Counted from the stretch's first letter, positions 1 through 7,487 are shown. The stretch is DNA of 21,357 bases from Desulfovibrio sp. (GCA_014804905.1 JAAUYX010000069.1:11438-32794), one strand, 5' to 3'. The notes: generated from the sequence alone by a model not told the origin. Translations and numbers: made by a program.

Positions 1-933
1 CGCGCGGCGGACCGGGGGGTGGACGTGCGCGTGCTGGTGGACGGCGTGGGTGCGCTCTATTCCTGGCACAAGCCCTGGGAGGTGCTCCAGCGCCGCGGCG
101 TGCGCACGGCGCGCTTCCTGCCGCCCACGCTCATCCCGCCGCGCTTCTCCATCAACCTGCGCAACCACCGCAAGGTCCTCGTCTGCGACGCCGTGGGCTT
201 CACCGGCGGCATGAACATTTCGGACGGCAACCTCGCCTCCGCCGGCAAGCGCCGCATCCAGGACATGCATTTCCGCTGCGTGGGCCCGGTGGTGAGCAGC
301 CTGCGCCACGCCTTCGTGCTCCACTGGGGCTTCTGCACGGGCGACTACGCGCCGCCCCCGCCCATTGCCGACGCGCCCGCGGGCGACCACCGCTGCCGCT
401 TGGTGGTGGACGGCCCCGGCAATGACGCGGACGTCATCAATGACCTTATTTGCGAGGCCATCAACATGGCCCGCAAGCGCGTGCGCATCATGACGCCGTA
501 TTTCCTGCCCTCGCACGACCTCATGGGGGCGCTGCGCTCGGCCGGGCAGCGCGGGGTGGACGTGCGCGTGGTGCTGCCCGCGAAAAACAATCTCCCCTAT
601 ATGAACTGGGCTACCTGCCGCCTGCTGCCGGGGCTGCTCTCCGCCGGGGTACGCGTGCTCTACCAGCCCCCGCCCTTCGCGCACACCAAGCTGCTCGTGG
701 TGGACGATTTCTACACCCAGGTGGGCTCGGCCAACCTCGACGCCCGCTCCCTCAGGCTCAATTTCGAGCTCAACATGGAGATTTTCGACCCGTCCTTCGC
801 GGGCGGCATCGCGGACTTCATCGACGCCGCCGTGGAGAAGGGGAGCGAAATCACCCTCGCCGAGCTCGAGGCCGAGCCCCTGTCCGTGAAATTGCGCAAT
901 TCCGCCTGCTGGCTCTTTTCGCCCTATTTGTGA
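1..933 (+). CDS. Cardiolipin synthase-like phospholipase D protein (5' end outside window)
   Basis: Phospholipase D superfamily enzyme, most likely a cardiolipin synthase that joins two phosphatidyl groups at the cytoplasmic membrane. The reading frame is open from base 1, so the start lies upstream; the GTG at 19 is internal (AADRG precedes it in frame). Both HxK(x)4D catalytic motifs are present: HRKVLVCD at bases 166-189, followed by FTGGMNIS, and HTKLLVVD at 682-705, followed by VGSANLD. These form the two halves of a PLD active site. Bacterial Cls proteins usually carry two N-terminal membrane helices, which would lie in the missing part. The protein ends in a short hydrophobic tail (CWLFSPYL), as Cls proteins often do. 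No U-tailed terminator follows. Another PLD-family lipid synthase remains possible, but two HKD motifs with this spacing make a nuclease unlikely. Confidence 0.85.
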   Translation, partial: RAADRGVDVRVLVDGVGALYSWHKPWEVLQRRGVRTARFLPPTLIPPRFSINLRNHRKVLVCDAVGFTGGMNISDGNLASAGKRRIQDMHFRCVGPVVSSLRHAFVLHWGFCTGDYAPPPPIADAPAGDHRCRLVVDGPGNDADVINDLICEAINMARKRVRIMTPYFLPSHDLMGALRSAGQRGVDVRVVLPAKNNLPYMNWATCRLLPGLLSAGVRVLYQPPPFAHTKLLVVDDFYTQVGSANLDARSLRLNFELNMEIFDPSFAGGIADFIDAAVEKGSEITLAELEAEPLSVKLRNSACWLFSPYL

Positions 934-1044
934 GGGGCGTTGCGAGCCCAGGCCCGCAATATTTTTTTGCCGGACGGTCCTGCGGACAAGAGACCGGATT
1001 TATTTGCGGAAATTTTTGCGTCCGCGAAAAATCCAGTCCCCGTG

Positions 1045-1066
1045 AATGGAAAGAGCGCTTTCCATT
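1045..1066. repeat. Perfect 9-bp inverted repeat with 4-bp centre
   Basis: AATGGAAAG (1045-1053) is followed by AGCG and then its exact reverse complement CTTTCCATT (1058-1066). CCCC (1038-1041) and GGGG (1071-1074) could extend the stem across a small internal loop. No T-run follows, so this does not look like an intrinsic terminator. The half-site AATGGAAA recurs alone at 1085-1092. It could be an operator for the downstream cytochrome b/Fe-S genes or an RNA hairpin in their leader. Confidence 0.55.
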
Positions 1067-1158
1067 TCTCGGGGATTCGGGTATGAATGGAAACCCGTCA
1101 CGAATCCCGCCACGGAGCACCCGGCTGTCGCCCGACACCGGGCCTGCGTTGCGGGGCC

Positions 1159-1224
1159 TTCCGGCGGCCTGTTTTCCCGTTCCGGCGGTTCCGGCCGGTT
1201 GACGCCGGGCGGCAGTATTCCGGC
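1159..1224 (+). repeat. Four TTCCGGC direct repeats
   Basis: TTCCGGC starts at 1159, 1180, 1189 and 1218. The first two copies extend to TTCCGGCGG and the third reads TTCCGGCCGG. They lie 50-120 bp before the cytochrome b start codon. They might be regulator half-sites, but the background is GC-rich and chance is a real alternative. Confidence 0.35.
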
Positions 1225-1276
1225 AAACCCCGCCATGCGGCTGCGCGGCGGCATCCTGAAGCATGGGAGAAAACGC

Positions 1277-2218
1277 ATGATGACACTCTTCTACCTCTTG
1301 GGCTACCTGGCCGTGCTGGGCTTCATCTGCCTTGCCGCCCTGAAAATCAGGACCTACCTCAAGGCAAGCCCGCTCCACATCCGCTGGGAGCTCTACCCGG
1401 TCCCGCACGAGGGCCCCAAGAAGGAAGCCTACGGCGGCAGCTACATGGAGGAAAAGAACTGGTGGACCCACAAACGCCATGTGGACCACTGGCAGGACAT
1501 CAAGGCCATCCTCGTGGAGGTGCTCTGCCTCCACTCCACCTATGAGAACAACCAGCCGCTCTGGATTCGCACCTATCCCTTCCATGTGGGGATGTACATG
1601 CTCATGGGCGGGACCATCATCCTTGTCTGTGCGGTGGTGCTCCAGCTCTTCGGCATGGACCCCACGGGCGCCCTCATGACCTTCGTGGCCAATGTCATCA
1701 ATGCGGTGGTGCTGCTCGGCGCCTTCTGCATCGCGGGCGGCGGCATCGCGCTCATCATCCGCCGCCGCGAGGACGCGGGCCTCAAGAAGTACACCACGGC
1801 GGAGCAGTACATCAACCTGGGCTCCTTCGTCGTGTTCGGCGTGCTCACGCTTGCCGCCTGGGCTTTCAACCCCTCCTACTACCAGCTGGCGCGTGATTTC
1901 ATCTACAATCTCTTCACCTTCAACTTCCAGCCGCTTGGCAGCTCCTGGTTCGTGCTTAACATGCTTGTGGGCTTCTTCCTGATGATTGCCATCCCCGTGA
2001 CCAATATGGGGCATTTGATCATGAAGTACTTCATGTACCATGACATCCGCTGGGGTGACGAAGCCACGATCTACAGCGACAAGAACAAGAAGCTCATCGA
2101 CGAGATGCTCCAGTACCAGGTCACCTGGTCCGCCCCGCACATCGCCGGGGACGGCAGCCCCAAGAACTGGGTGGACGTGGCCACCACCAATCCCGCAGCC
2201 CCCAAGAACGACGAGTAG
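1277..2218 (+). CDS. HdrE/DsrM/TmcC-like membrane cytochrome b subunit
   Basis: A 313-residue membrane protein resembling the NarI/HdrE/DsrM/TmcC type of diheme cytochrome b. Its likely role is to exchange electrons between menaquinone and the Fe-S protein encoded next. Hydrophobic segments are visible near residues 3-22, 103-125, 135-162, 183-197 and 225-245. H103 (YPFHVGMYM) and H246 (NMGHLIMKYF) sit at membrane borders and are candidate heme ligands. Between the first and second helices is a charged stretch, HIRWELYPVPHE then YGGSYMEE, typical of the deltaproteobacterial members. The start is the first ATG of an ATGATG pair, with GGGAGA at 1265-1270. The stop is followed after 11 bases by the CCG-domain gene, so the two are co-transcribed. 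TmcC is slightly favoured over DsrM because of the partner's sequence, but I cannot separate them by eye. Confidence 0.8.
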   Translation: MMTLFYLLGYLAVLGFICLAALKIRTYLKASPLHIRWELYPVPHEGPKKEAYGGSYMEEKNWWTHKRHVDHWQDIKAILVEVLCLHSTYENNQPLWIRTYPFHVGMYMLMGGTIILVCAVVLQLFGMDPTGALMTFVANVINAVVLLGAFCIAGGGIALIIRRREDAGLKKYTTAEQYINLGSFVVFGVLTLAAWAFNPSYYQLARDFIYNLFTFNFQPLGSSWFVLNMLVGFFLMIAIPVTNMGHLIMKYFMYHDIRWGDEATIYSDKNKKLIDEMLQYQVTWSAPHIAGDGSPKNWVDVATTNPAAPKNDE

Positions 2219-2229
2219 GGAGTCCTCAC

Positions 2230-3822
2230 ATGAAAGACAAGCTGTCCCTGAAAGATGTTTCCACCGTTGAAGGGCAGATGGTCAGCATTGACCTCAAGGA
2301 TCTGCCCGAGCTCGCCCTCGACGTGAAGCCCATGCCCTGGAAGCCCTTCACCGAGGAGCAGAAGGAAAACACGGCCTGTATCCTCGACGACGTGTGCGTG
2401 CTCAATATCCCCAAGCCCAAGAACCCGCAGGAAGAGGAGGAGCTGGTCAACAAGTTCCTCGAGGGTATGCGCAAGCTCTTTTCCAAGGAGAACAACTGGA
2501 CCTGCCTGCCCATGCTCGAGAGCAGCATGGAAAACTGCGTGCAGTGCAACTCCTGCTCCGCGGCGTGCCACCTCTGGGAGATGTCGGGCCAGAACGAGAT
2601 GTACCGGCCCAACTACCGCTCGGAGATCTTCCGCCGCATCTACCACCAGTACATCAAGAAGGAGCCCTTCGCCAAATGGCGCTACGGCGACATGGGCCTG
2701 AACTGGAAGACCGTGGCGCGCTTGGGCGAACTCGCCTATCGCTGCAATGTCTGCCGCCGCTGCGCGCAGACCTGCCCCATCGGCGTGGATAACGGCCTCA
2801 TCGCCCGCGAAATCCGCAAGCTCTTCAGCCAGGAGCTCGGCATCCATCCGCGCGAGCTGCACGAAAAGGGCACCATGAACCAGCTCAAGGTGGGCTCCTC
2901 CACGGGCATGACCCCCGAGGTCGTGCGCGAGAACGTGGAGTTCATCGACGAGGATTATTCCGAAATCACCGGCGTGGGCATCACCACCCCCTTCGACGTG
3001 AAGGGCGCGGACATCATGCTCCTGCACAATGCCGGCGAAATCATGGCCTGGCCCGAAAATATCGCCGCCTTCTCGCTCATCTTCCAGGAGGCCGGTCTTT
3101 CCTGGACGCTTTCGAGCAAGGCCGTGGCCTATGACGGCGTGAACTACGGCGTCTTCTACGACGACGCGCAGCTCGCCCGCATCGCCCTCGACCACATGCT
3201 CGCCGCCAAGGAACTGGGCGTCAAGAAGGTCGTGGTGGGCGAGTGCGGCCATGCCAACAAGGCCATGACGGTGCTGGCCGACCGCGTCATCCCCTATGAA
3301 TACCAGGTGCCGCGCGAAAGCTGCTATGTCACCCTGCGCGACATCATCCTCGCCGGGCGCCTCAAGCTCGACCCGTCGCGCAATGACTTCCCGGTCACCC
3401 TGCACGACCCCTGCAACGTGGTGCGCCTCATGGGCATCGTCAAGCCGCAGCGCGATATCCTGCACAAGATCGCGCCCAAGTTCCGCGAAATGCCCTGCCA
3501 CGGCGTCAACAACTACTGCTGCGGCGGCGGCTCCGGCTTCGCCATCATGACCCGCAACAATATCGACGAATGGCGCGGCAACATCTCCGGCCGCAAAAAG
3601 CTGTGGCAGATCGGCGAGGCCTTCAAGGAATGCCTCGGCCCCGAGACCAAAAAGTATATCTGCGCCCCGTGCTCCAACTGCAAGGGCCAGATTCGCGAGC
3701 TGCTCGAGCACAATGACCTGTACTCCAAGAACAGCTTCGCTTACGGCGGCCTCGTGGAGCTCATCGTCAACGCCATGAGCAATGTGCAGCCCGGCTTCAT
3801 CAAGTGGGAAGGCGACGAATAG
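2230..3822 (+). CDS. HdrD/DsrK/TmcB-like CCG-domain iron-sulfur oxidoreductase subunit
   Basis: A 530-residue cytoplasmic Fe-S protein of the HdrD/DsrK/TmcB/GlpC family, the presumed catalytic partner of the preceding cytochrome b. Two ferredoxin-type 4Fe-4S sites are visible: C103, C106, C109, C113 (CVQCNSCSAAC) and C172, C175, C178, C182 (CNVCRRCAQTC). The C-terminal half holds one intact CCG module: C395, then C430-C431 (YCCGGGSGF), then C478-C481-C484 (CAPCSNC). In HdrD and DsrK such a module binds the non-cubane catalytic [4Fe-4S] cluster used in thiol/disulfide chemistry. The earlier CCG repeat is degenerate: only ECG near 338-340 is left and the first cysteine is replaced in HNAGE. This matches DsrK/TmcB rather than proteins with two intact CCG modules. 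There is no signal peptide. The start ATG is 11 bases after the upstream stop, with GGGAG overlapping that stop. A strong terminator follows, so the module is only two genes. Confidence 0.85.
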   Translation: MKDKLSLKDVSTVEGQMVSIDLKDLPELALDVKPMPWKPFTEEQKENTACILDDVCVLNIPKPKNPQEEEELVNKFLEGMRKLFSKENNWTCLPMLESSMENCVQCNSCSAACHLWEMSGQNEMYRPNYRSEIFRRIYHQYIKKEPFAKWRYGDMGLNWKTVARLGELAYRCNVCRRCAQTCPIGVDNGLIAREIRKLFSQELGIHPRELHEKGTMNQLKVGSSTGMTPEVVRENVEFIDEDYSEITGVGITTPFDVKGADIMLLHNAGEIMAWPENIAAFSLIFQEAGLSWTLSSKAVAYDGVNYGVFYDDAQLARIALDHMLAAKELGVKKVVVGECGHANKAMTVLADRVIPYEYQVPRESCYVTLRDIILAGRLKLDPSRNDFPVTLHDPCNVVRLMGIVKPQRDILHKIAPKFREMPCHGVNNYCCGGGSGFAIMTRNNIDEWRGNISGRKKLWQIGEAFKECLGPETKKYICAPCSNCKGQIRELLEHNDLYSKNSFAYGGLVELIVNAMSNVQPGFIKWEGDE

Positions 3823-3855
3823 CCGCTTGCCGCACAAGGGCTGAAGAACATGATG

Positions 3856-3880
3856 AGGGGGGCTCCGGCCCCCCTTTTCT
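3856..3880 (+). terminator. Intrinsic terminator of the cytochrome b/Fe-S operon
   Basis: GGGGGGC (3857-3863), loop TCCG, GCCCCCC (3868-3874), followed by TTTT at 3875-3878. An outer A-T pair adds one step. It lies 34 bases after the Fe-S gene stop and shows that the transcript ends after two genes. Confidence 0.9.
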
Positions 3881-3961
3881 GTATGCGGAAGGTTTCGCGG
3901 GCATGAGTGCGGGGCAGGGCAGCGGGGCCTGCGGCCACCACACGGGCGCTGGCCCGGCGTC

Positions 3962-3990
3962 TTGAGCCCCGGCCGCGAAAGGGCTATGCT
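3962..3990 (+). promoter_or_regulatory. Sigma-70-type promoter upstream of asnS
   Basis: TTGAGC (3962-3967), a 17-base spacer, then TATGCT (3985-3990), each matching the consensus at 4 of 6 positions with ideal spacing. It sits after the upstream terminator and about 54 bases before the asnS ATG. Confidence 0.6.
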
Positions 3991-4043
3991 GCCTTTTCGC
4001 CGTCAGGGGCTGAACCGCAAGGACCTTTGCGCCGGAGGATCGC

Positions 4044-5402
4044 ATGAAGCGCACCCTTATCGTCGATGTTCTCAAGGCCGAAAAACCGTCCGACGCCGTC
4101 ACCGTCTGCGGCTGGGTGCGTACCCGGCGCGACGCCAAGGGCTTTTCCTTTGTGGAGCTCAATGACGGCTCCTGCCTCGCCAATCTCCAGTGCATCGTGG
4201 ATGACGGCACGCCGGCCCACGCGGCCCTGGGCGAGGCCTCCACGGGCGCGGCCCTCTGCGTGCGCGGCGCGCTCGTGCCTTCGCCGGGCAAGGGGCAGAA
4301 GTGGGAACTGCGGGCGGAAAGCGTGGAGGTTTTCGGCCTCGCCGACCCGGAGACCTTCCCGCTCCAGAAAAAGCGCCATTCGGACGAATTTTTGCGCGGC
4401 ATCGCCCATCTTCGGGCGCGCACCAACAAGTATGGCGCGGCCTTCCGCATCCGCTCCGAAGCGGGCTTCGCGGTGCACGAATTTTTCCGCTCGCGCCGCT
4501 TCGCCTGGGTGCATACCCCGGTGCTCACGGGTTCGGACTGCGAGGGCGCGGGCGAGATGTTCCGCGTGACCACGCTCGGCCCCGGCGAAACGGGCGAGGA
4601 CTTTTTCAGCCGCCCGGCCAGCCTCACGGTGTCGGGCCAGCTCGAGGCCGAGGCCCTGGCCCTGGGGCTCGGGCGCGTCTACAGCTTCGGTCCCACCTTC
4701 CGCGCCGAAAATTCCAACACGCCGCGCCATGCCGCGGAATTCTGGATGATCGAGCCGGAAATGGCCTTTGCCGACCTCGACGACCTCATGGAGCTCGGCG
4801 AGGGCCTCACCCGCCATGTGGTAGAGCATGTGCTCGACCGCTGCGAGCCGGACGTGGCGCTTTTTGACAAGTTCGTGGAGCCGGGCCTTTTGGAGCGCCT
4901 GCGCGGCATCCTGCGCCAGCCCTTCGCGCGCATCCCCTATGCGGAGGCGGTCCGCATCCTCGAAGAGGCGGACGCGAACTTCGCCTTTCCGGTGAGCTTC
5001 GGCATCGACCTCCAGACCGAGCACGAGCGCTACCTCGCCGAGACGTATTTCAAGCGGCCGGTCATCGTCTATGACTACCCGCGCGAGATCAAGGCCTTCT
5101 ACATGCGCGCCAATGACGACGGCGAGACCGTGGCGGCCATGGACATGCTGGTGCCGCGCATCGGCGAGCTTATCGGCGGCTCGCAGCGCGAGGAAAGGCT
5201 CGACGTGCTTACCGCGCGCATGGCGGAGCTCGGCCAGAAGCCCGAAGACTACTGGTGGTATCTGGACCTGCGCCGCTATGGCAGCGTGCCGCACGCGGGC
5301 TTCGGTATGGGCTTCGAGCGGCTGCTCATGTTCCTCACCGGCATCAGCAATATCCGCGACGTCATTCCCTTCCCGCGCACTCCGGGGAGCCTGGAATTTT
5401 AG
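4044..5402 (+). CDS. asnS: Asparaginyl-tRNA synthetase
   Basis: Class IIb aminoacyl-tRNA synthetase that charges tRNA-Asn in the cytoplasm. At 452 residues it is close to the bacterial AsnRS length (E. coli 466). An N-terminal OB-fold anticodon-binding domain (about 15-95) begins [20 protein letters not shown]. It is followed by the AsnRS-typical [13 protein letters not shown]. Motif 1 lies around [18 protein letters not shown], motif 2 around [11 protein letters not shown] with the downstream [11 protein letters not shown], and motif 3 is [15 protein letters not shown] near residue 420, ending [22 protein letters not shown] and FWMIEPE separate AsnRS from AspRS. The ATG at 4044 has GGAGGA at 4034-4039. 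It is followed after 41 bases by argJ on the same strand with no terminator seen, so the two probably share a transcript. Confidence 0.96.
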   Translation: MKRTLIVDVLKAEKPSDAVTVCGWVRTRRDAKGFSFVELNDGSCLANLQCIVDDGTPAHAALGEASTGAALCVRGALVPSPGKGQKWELRAESVEVFGLADPETFPLQKKRHSDEFLRGIAHLRARTNKYGAAFRIRSEAGFAVHEFFRSRRFAWVHTPVLTGSDCEGAGEMFRVTTLGPGETGEDFFSRPASLTVSGQLEAEALALGLGRVYSFGPTFRAENSNTPRHAAEFWMIEPEMAFADLDDLMELGEGLTRHVVEHVLDRCEPDVALFDKFVEPGLLERLRGILRQPFARIPYAEAVRILEEADANFAFPVSFGIDLQTEHERYLAETYFKRPVIVYDYPREIKAFYMRANDDGETVAAMDMLVPRIGELIGGSQREERLDVLTARMAELGQKPEDYWWYLDLRRYGSVPHAGFGMGFERLLMFLTGISNIRDVIPFPRTPGSLEF

Positions 5403-5443
5403 CAATCACGCATAGGCGCACGCGCCCGCGCCAAGGAGCGACC

Positions 5444-6631
5444 ATGATCGACGATCTTCCCAAGGGTTTTCAGGCCGGGGCGGCCGAAGCCTGTTTCCGC
5501 AAGGCAGGCCGGGACGACCTCGGCATCATCGTGTCCGACCGGCCTTGCGTGCTGGCGGCCATGTTCACGAAAAACCTGTTCCGGGCGGCGCCCGTGCGCG
5601 TCTGCCAGGAGATTTTGGCCAGCGGCCGCGAGGTGCGCGCCGTGGTGGCCAATTCCGGCCAGGCCAATGCCTGCACCGGGGACGAGGGCCTTGCCAACTG
5701 CCGCGAGACGCAGCGCCTGACGGCCGAGGCCTTGGGCCTTGAGCCGGACGAGGTGCTGCCCATCTCCACGGGCGTGGTGGGCGCGCACCTCAAGATGGAC
5801 AACTGGCGCAAGGCGATTCCCGCGCTGGCGCAAAGCCTGGGCAGCCGGGACGCCGAGGGCTTCACCCGCGCCTTCATGACCACGGACGCCTTCCCCAAGT
5901 TCGCCATGCGCGAGGTGAGCCTCACCGGGGGGCTCGTGCGGCTCACGGTCATGGCCAAGGGCGCGGGCATGATCTGCCCCAACATGGCGACCATGCTCTG
6001 CGTGGCGCTCACCGACGCCTGCGTGGAGCGCGAGGCCTGGCAGGCCATGTTCCGCCGCGCCGTGAACGCCACCTTCAACCGGGTGAGCGTGGACGGCGAC
6101 ACTTCCACCAATGACACCATTCTCGGCCTCGCCAACTGCGCCTCGGGCGTGGCGGCCATGAACGCCGGGGACGAGAAGGCGCTGGAGGACGCGCTCACCG
6201 CCATCCTCGACACGGTCTCGCACATGCTGGTGGCCGACGGCGAGGGGGCCTCCAAGGTCATCCATATCAAGGTGAGCGGCGCGGCCGATGACGAGGAGGC
6301 CGAGCTCGTGGCGCGCAGCGTGGGCCACTCGCAGCTCGTCAAGACGGCCATTTACGGCGGCGACGCCAACTGGGGCCGCATCGTCACGGCCGTGGGCTAC
6401 AGCGGGGCCGACTTCAAGCCGGAAGAGGTGAGCCTGGTGCTCTGCGGCATCGAGCGCTTCAGGAACGGCCAGCCGGTCAACGAGGAAATGGAGGCCGAGC
6501 TCGCCGAAAGGCTCAAGGCCAAGGATGTGGACGTGGACATCGTCCTCGGGAAGGGGCCTGGCAGCTACAGCTTCAAGGCCTCGGACCTGGGCCACGAATA
6601 TGTGAGCCTCAACGCCGATTACCGCTCATAG
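5444..6631 (+). CDS. argJ: Bifunctional glutamate N-acetyltransferase/ornithine acetyltransferase
   Basis: ArgJ moves the acetyl group from N-acetylornithine to glutamate, closing the cyclic arginine pathway; some members also use acetyl-CoA. The protein is 395 residues, normal for the family. The self-processing site is visible as KGAGMICPNMATML. The precursor would be cut between A182 and T183, leaving T183 as the N-terminal nucleophile of the beta chain. Other family blocks include VANSGQANACTG near 68-79, the ISTGVVG stretch near 107-113, and the C-terminal SLNADYRS. I chose ATG 5444 because AAGGAG lies 7 bases upstream at 5433-5438. A longer in-frame extension overlaps asnS and has no family similarity. 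It follows asnS rather than other arg genes, so arginine synthesis is not organised as a local cluster here. Confidence 0.95.
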   Translation: MIDDLPKGFQAGAAEACFRKAGRDDLGIIVSDRPCVLAAMFTKNLFRAAPVRVCQEILASGREVRAVVANSGQANACTGDEGLANCRETQRLTAEALGLEPDEVLPISTGVVGAHLKMDNWRKAIPALAQSLGSRDAEGFTRAFMTTDAFPKFAMREVSLTGGLVRLTVMAKGAGMICPNMATMLCVALTDACVEREAWQAMFRRAVNATFNRVSVDGDTSTNDTILGLANCASGVAAMNAGDEKALEDALTAILDTVSHMLVADGEGASKVIHIKVSGAADDEEAELVARSVGHSQLVKTAIYGGDANWGRIVTAVGYSGADFKPEEVSLVLCGIERFRNGQPVNEEMEAELAERLKAKDVDVDIVLGKGPGSYSFKASDLGHEYVSLNADYRS

Positions 6632-6643
6632 CAAGCGCGGGAT

Positions 6644-6671
6644 GGCCGCTCCCGGCAGGGCCGGGGCGGCC
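6644..6671. terminator. GC-rich hairpin between convergent argJ and rubredoxin genes
   Basis: GGCCGC-T-CCCGG (6644-6655) can pair with CCGGG-GCGGCC (6661-6671) around a CAGGG loop, with one bulged T. Neither strand carries a T-run, so it is at best a weak or Rho-assisted terminator. Its place between converging genes supports a bidirectional stop. Confidence 0.4.
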
Positions 6672-6702
6672 TCCACGCAAGGAGAAGGGGAAGAAAGGCG
6701 AG

Positions 6703-6891
6703 CTATTCTTCGTCGCTCAGGCGGCGAAAGGCCTTCTTGCCCGCGCCGCACACCGGGCAGCGCCAGTCGTCGGGCAGGTCTTCAAACTTGGTCCCGGCGG
6801 GAATCTTGTGGCGACGGTCGCCCTTGTCCGGGTCATAGATATAGCCGCAATTCACGGTCTGGCAGCGCCACATTTCGCTGGGGTCACTCAT
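6703..6891 (-). CDS. Atypical rubredoxin with CX4C first cysteine pair
   Basis: A 62-residue rubredoxin, a small electron carrier with one Fe bound by four cysteines. The second pair is canonical (C45-P-V-C48-G). The first pair is C10-QTVN-C15, four residues between cysteines instead of the usual two, followed by the normal GYIYDP. An atypical CX4C rubredoxin (Rd-2) has, as I recall, been described in Desulfovibrio desulfuricans, so this is probably a real subtype rather than an error. Other family residues are intact: [21 protein letters not shown]. The start ATG is preceded by GGAGGC and lies inside the last codons of the perR gene (8-base overlap), so translation is coupled. Context suggests a role in peroxide or oxygen defence, passing electrons to a rubrerythrin or oxidoreductase encoded elsewhere. 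Confidence 0.92.
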   Translation of the reverse strand: MSDPSEMWRCQTVNCGYIYDPDKGDRRHKIPAGTKFEDLPDDWRCPVCGAGKKAFRRLSDEE

Positions 6892-7339
6892 GGGGGCCTC
6901 CGGAATCTGGTTCAAGGTCAGGTGTTTGCAAAGGCTGTGCTGAAGAGTCCGGCGGAGCCGCGCACTCGGCGCACAGGCCCTCGAGCTCGATGCGCGAGCG
7001 CAAGATGGCGAAACCTTCGGCCGCGAGGCCGTCCAGGGCGGGCTCAAGCGCCGCCCCGCACACATCGGCCATGCGGCCGCAGCGCAGGCAGCGCACATGC
7101 AGATGCGGGGTGAGATTGCCGTCATAGCGGCGCCCGCGCGAGCCGCCCTCCAGCCGCTGGATTTCCCCGGACTGGGCCAAAAGCTCCAGGTTACGGTAGA
7201 CCGTGCCCAGGCTGATTTTCGGCAGGGCGCGGCGCACCCGTGCGTGGATTTCCTCCGCGGTGGGGTGGTTCTTCGCCTTGCGCAGTTCAGCGAGGATCTC
7301 GGCGCGCTGTCGCGTCATTCGGGTTCGCGCTGCGGGCAT
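6884..7339 (-). CDS. perR: Fur-family peroxide-responsive regulator (PerR-like)
   Basis: A 151-residue Fur-family repressor. The N-terminal winged helix spans about 1-75, with [13 protein letters not shown] as the recognition-helix region. The C-terminal dimerisation domain carries the structural zinc cysteines C84-C87 and C123-C126. All five regulatory metal ligands of Bacillus PerR appear with the correct spacing: H25, D73, H79, H81 and D92 (equivalents of H37, D85, H91, H93, D104). Aspartate at the last position is typical of peroxide-sensing PerR, whereas Fur has glutamate. The ATG at 7339 has AGGAGG at 7344-7349. The gene overlaps the rubredoxin gene by 8 bases. In Desulfovibrio vulgaris perR sits with rubrerythrin and a rubredoxin-like gene; here no rubrerythrin gene is next to it. 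The C-terminal tail (about 128-151) is poorly conserved. Confidence 0.88.
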   Translation of the reverse strand: MPAARTRMTRQRAEILAELRKAKNHPTAEEIHARVRRALPKISLGTVYRNLELLAQSGEIQRLEGGSRGRRYDGNLTPHLHVRCLRCGRMADVCGAALEPALDGLAAEGFAILRSRIELEGLCAECAAPPDSSAQPLQTPDLEPDSGGPHE

Positions 7340-7358
7340 CCGGCCTCCTCCGCCACCG

Positions 7359-7388
7359 ACTATGCGTGAGGGGCTCGCCCTCTGTCAA
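7359..7388 (-). promoter_or_regulatory. Promoter of perR-rubredoxin with possible operator in spacer
   Basis: On the minus strand: TTGACA (7383-7388, perfect), an 18-base spacer and CATAGT (7359-7364, 4 of 6). The predicted transcript start near 7352 gives a leader of only about 13 bases that still includes the AGGAGG. The spacer contains a short dyad, GAGGG-N5-CCCTC, which could bind a regulator. No AT-rich classical PerR box is seen. Confidence 0.65.
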
Positions 7389-7406
7389 GGGAGGCCGCCG
7401 CGCGCC

Positions 7407-7435
7407 TTGCCAAGCGGGCGCTCCCGGAGTAGGGT
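7407..7435 (+). promoter_or_regulatory. Possible promoter of the Sel1-repeat gene
   Basis: TTGCCA (7407-7412, 5 of 6), a 17-base spacer, then TAGGGT (7430-7435, 3 of 6). It lies about 50 bases before the ATG at 7488, divergent from the perR promoter. The -10 is weak. Confidence 0.4.
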
Positions 7436-7487
7436 GCGGGAAGCGCCGCGGCATAGCGGCCGCACTGCAAACAGCAAGGGGACAGAC

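Larger units (their letters stand above)
934..1276 (+). other. Long non-coding leader between the PLD gene and the cytochrome b gene
   Basis: This 343-bp stretch has no convincing gene. It contains, in order, an AT-rich block (about 958-1032) that stands out from the GC-rich surroundings, a strong dyad at 1045-1066, a second possible stem (GGGATTCG 1072-1079 with CGAATCCC 1101-1108), and four TTCCGGC copies between 1159 and 1224. A reading frame is open in phase with the downstream gene from about 1046, but its residues look random, have no membrane character and lack a ribosome binding site. I found no convincing -35/-10 pair. The length and structure suggest a regulated leader. Confidence 0.5.

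Noticed and set aside
851..2140. Long minus-strand open frame opposite the cytochrome b gene
   Set aside because: It mirrors a well-supported membrane protein, has His/Glu/Asp-rich random composition typical of antisense frames in GC-rich DNA, and lacks a ribosome binding site.
1277..3822. The dsrMKJOP operon of sulfate reduction
   Set aside because: Only M-like and K-like genes are present; a terminator and asnS follow, with no J, O or P gene.
2071..3837. 588-codon minus-strand open frame opposite the Fe-S subunit
   Set aside because: Antisense shadow; the opposite strand has clear ferredoxin and CCG motifs.
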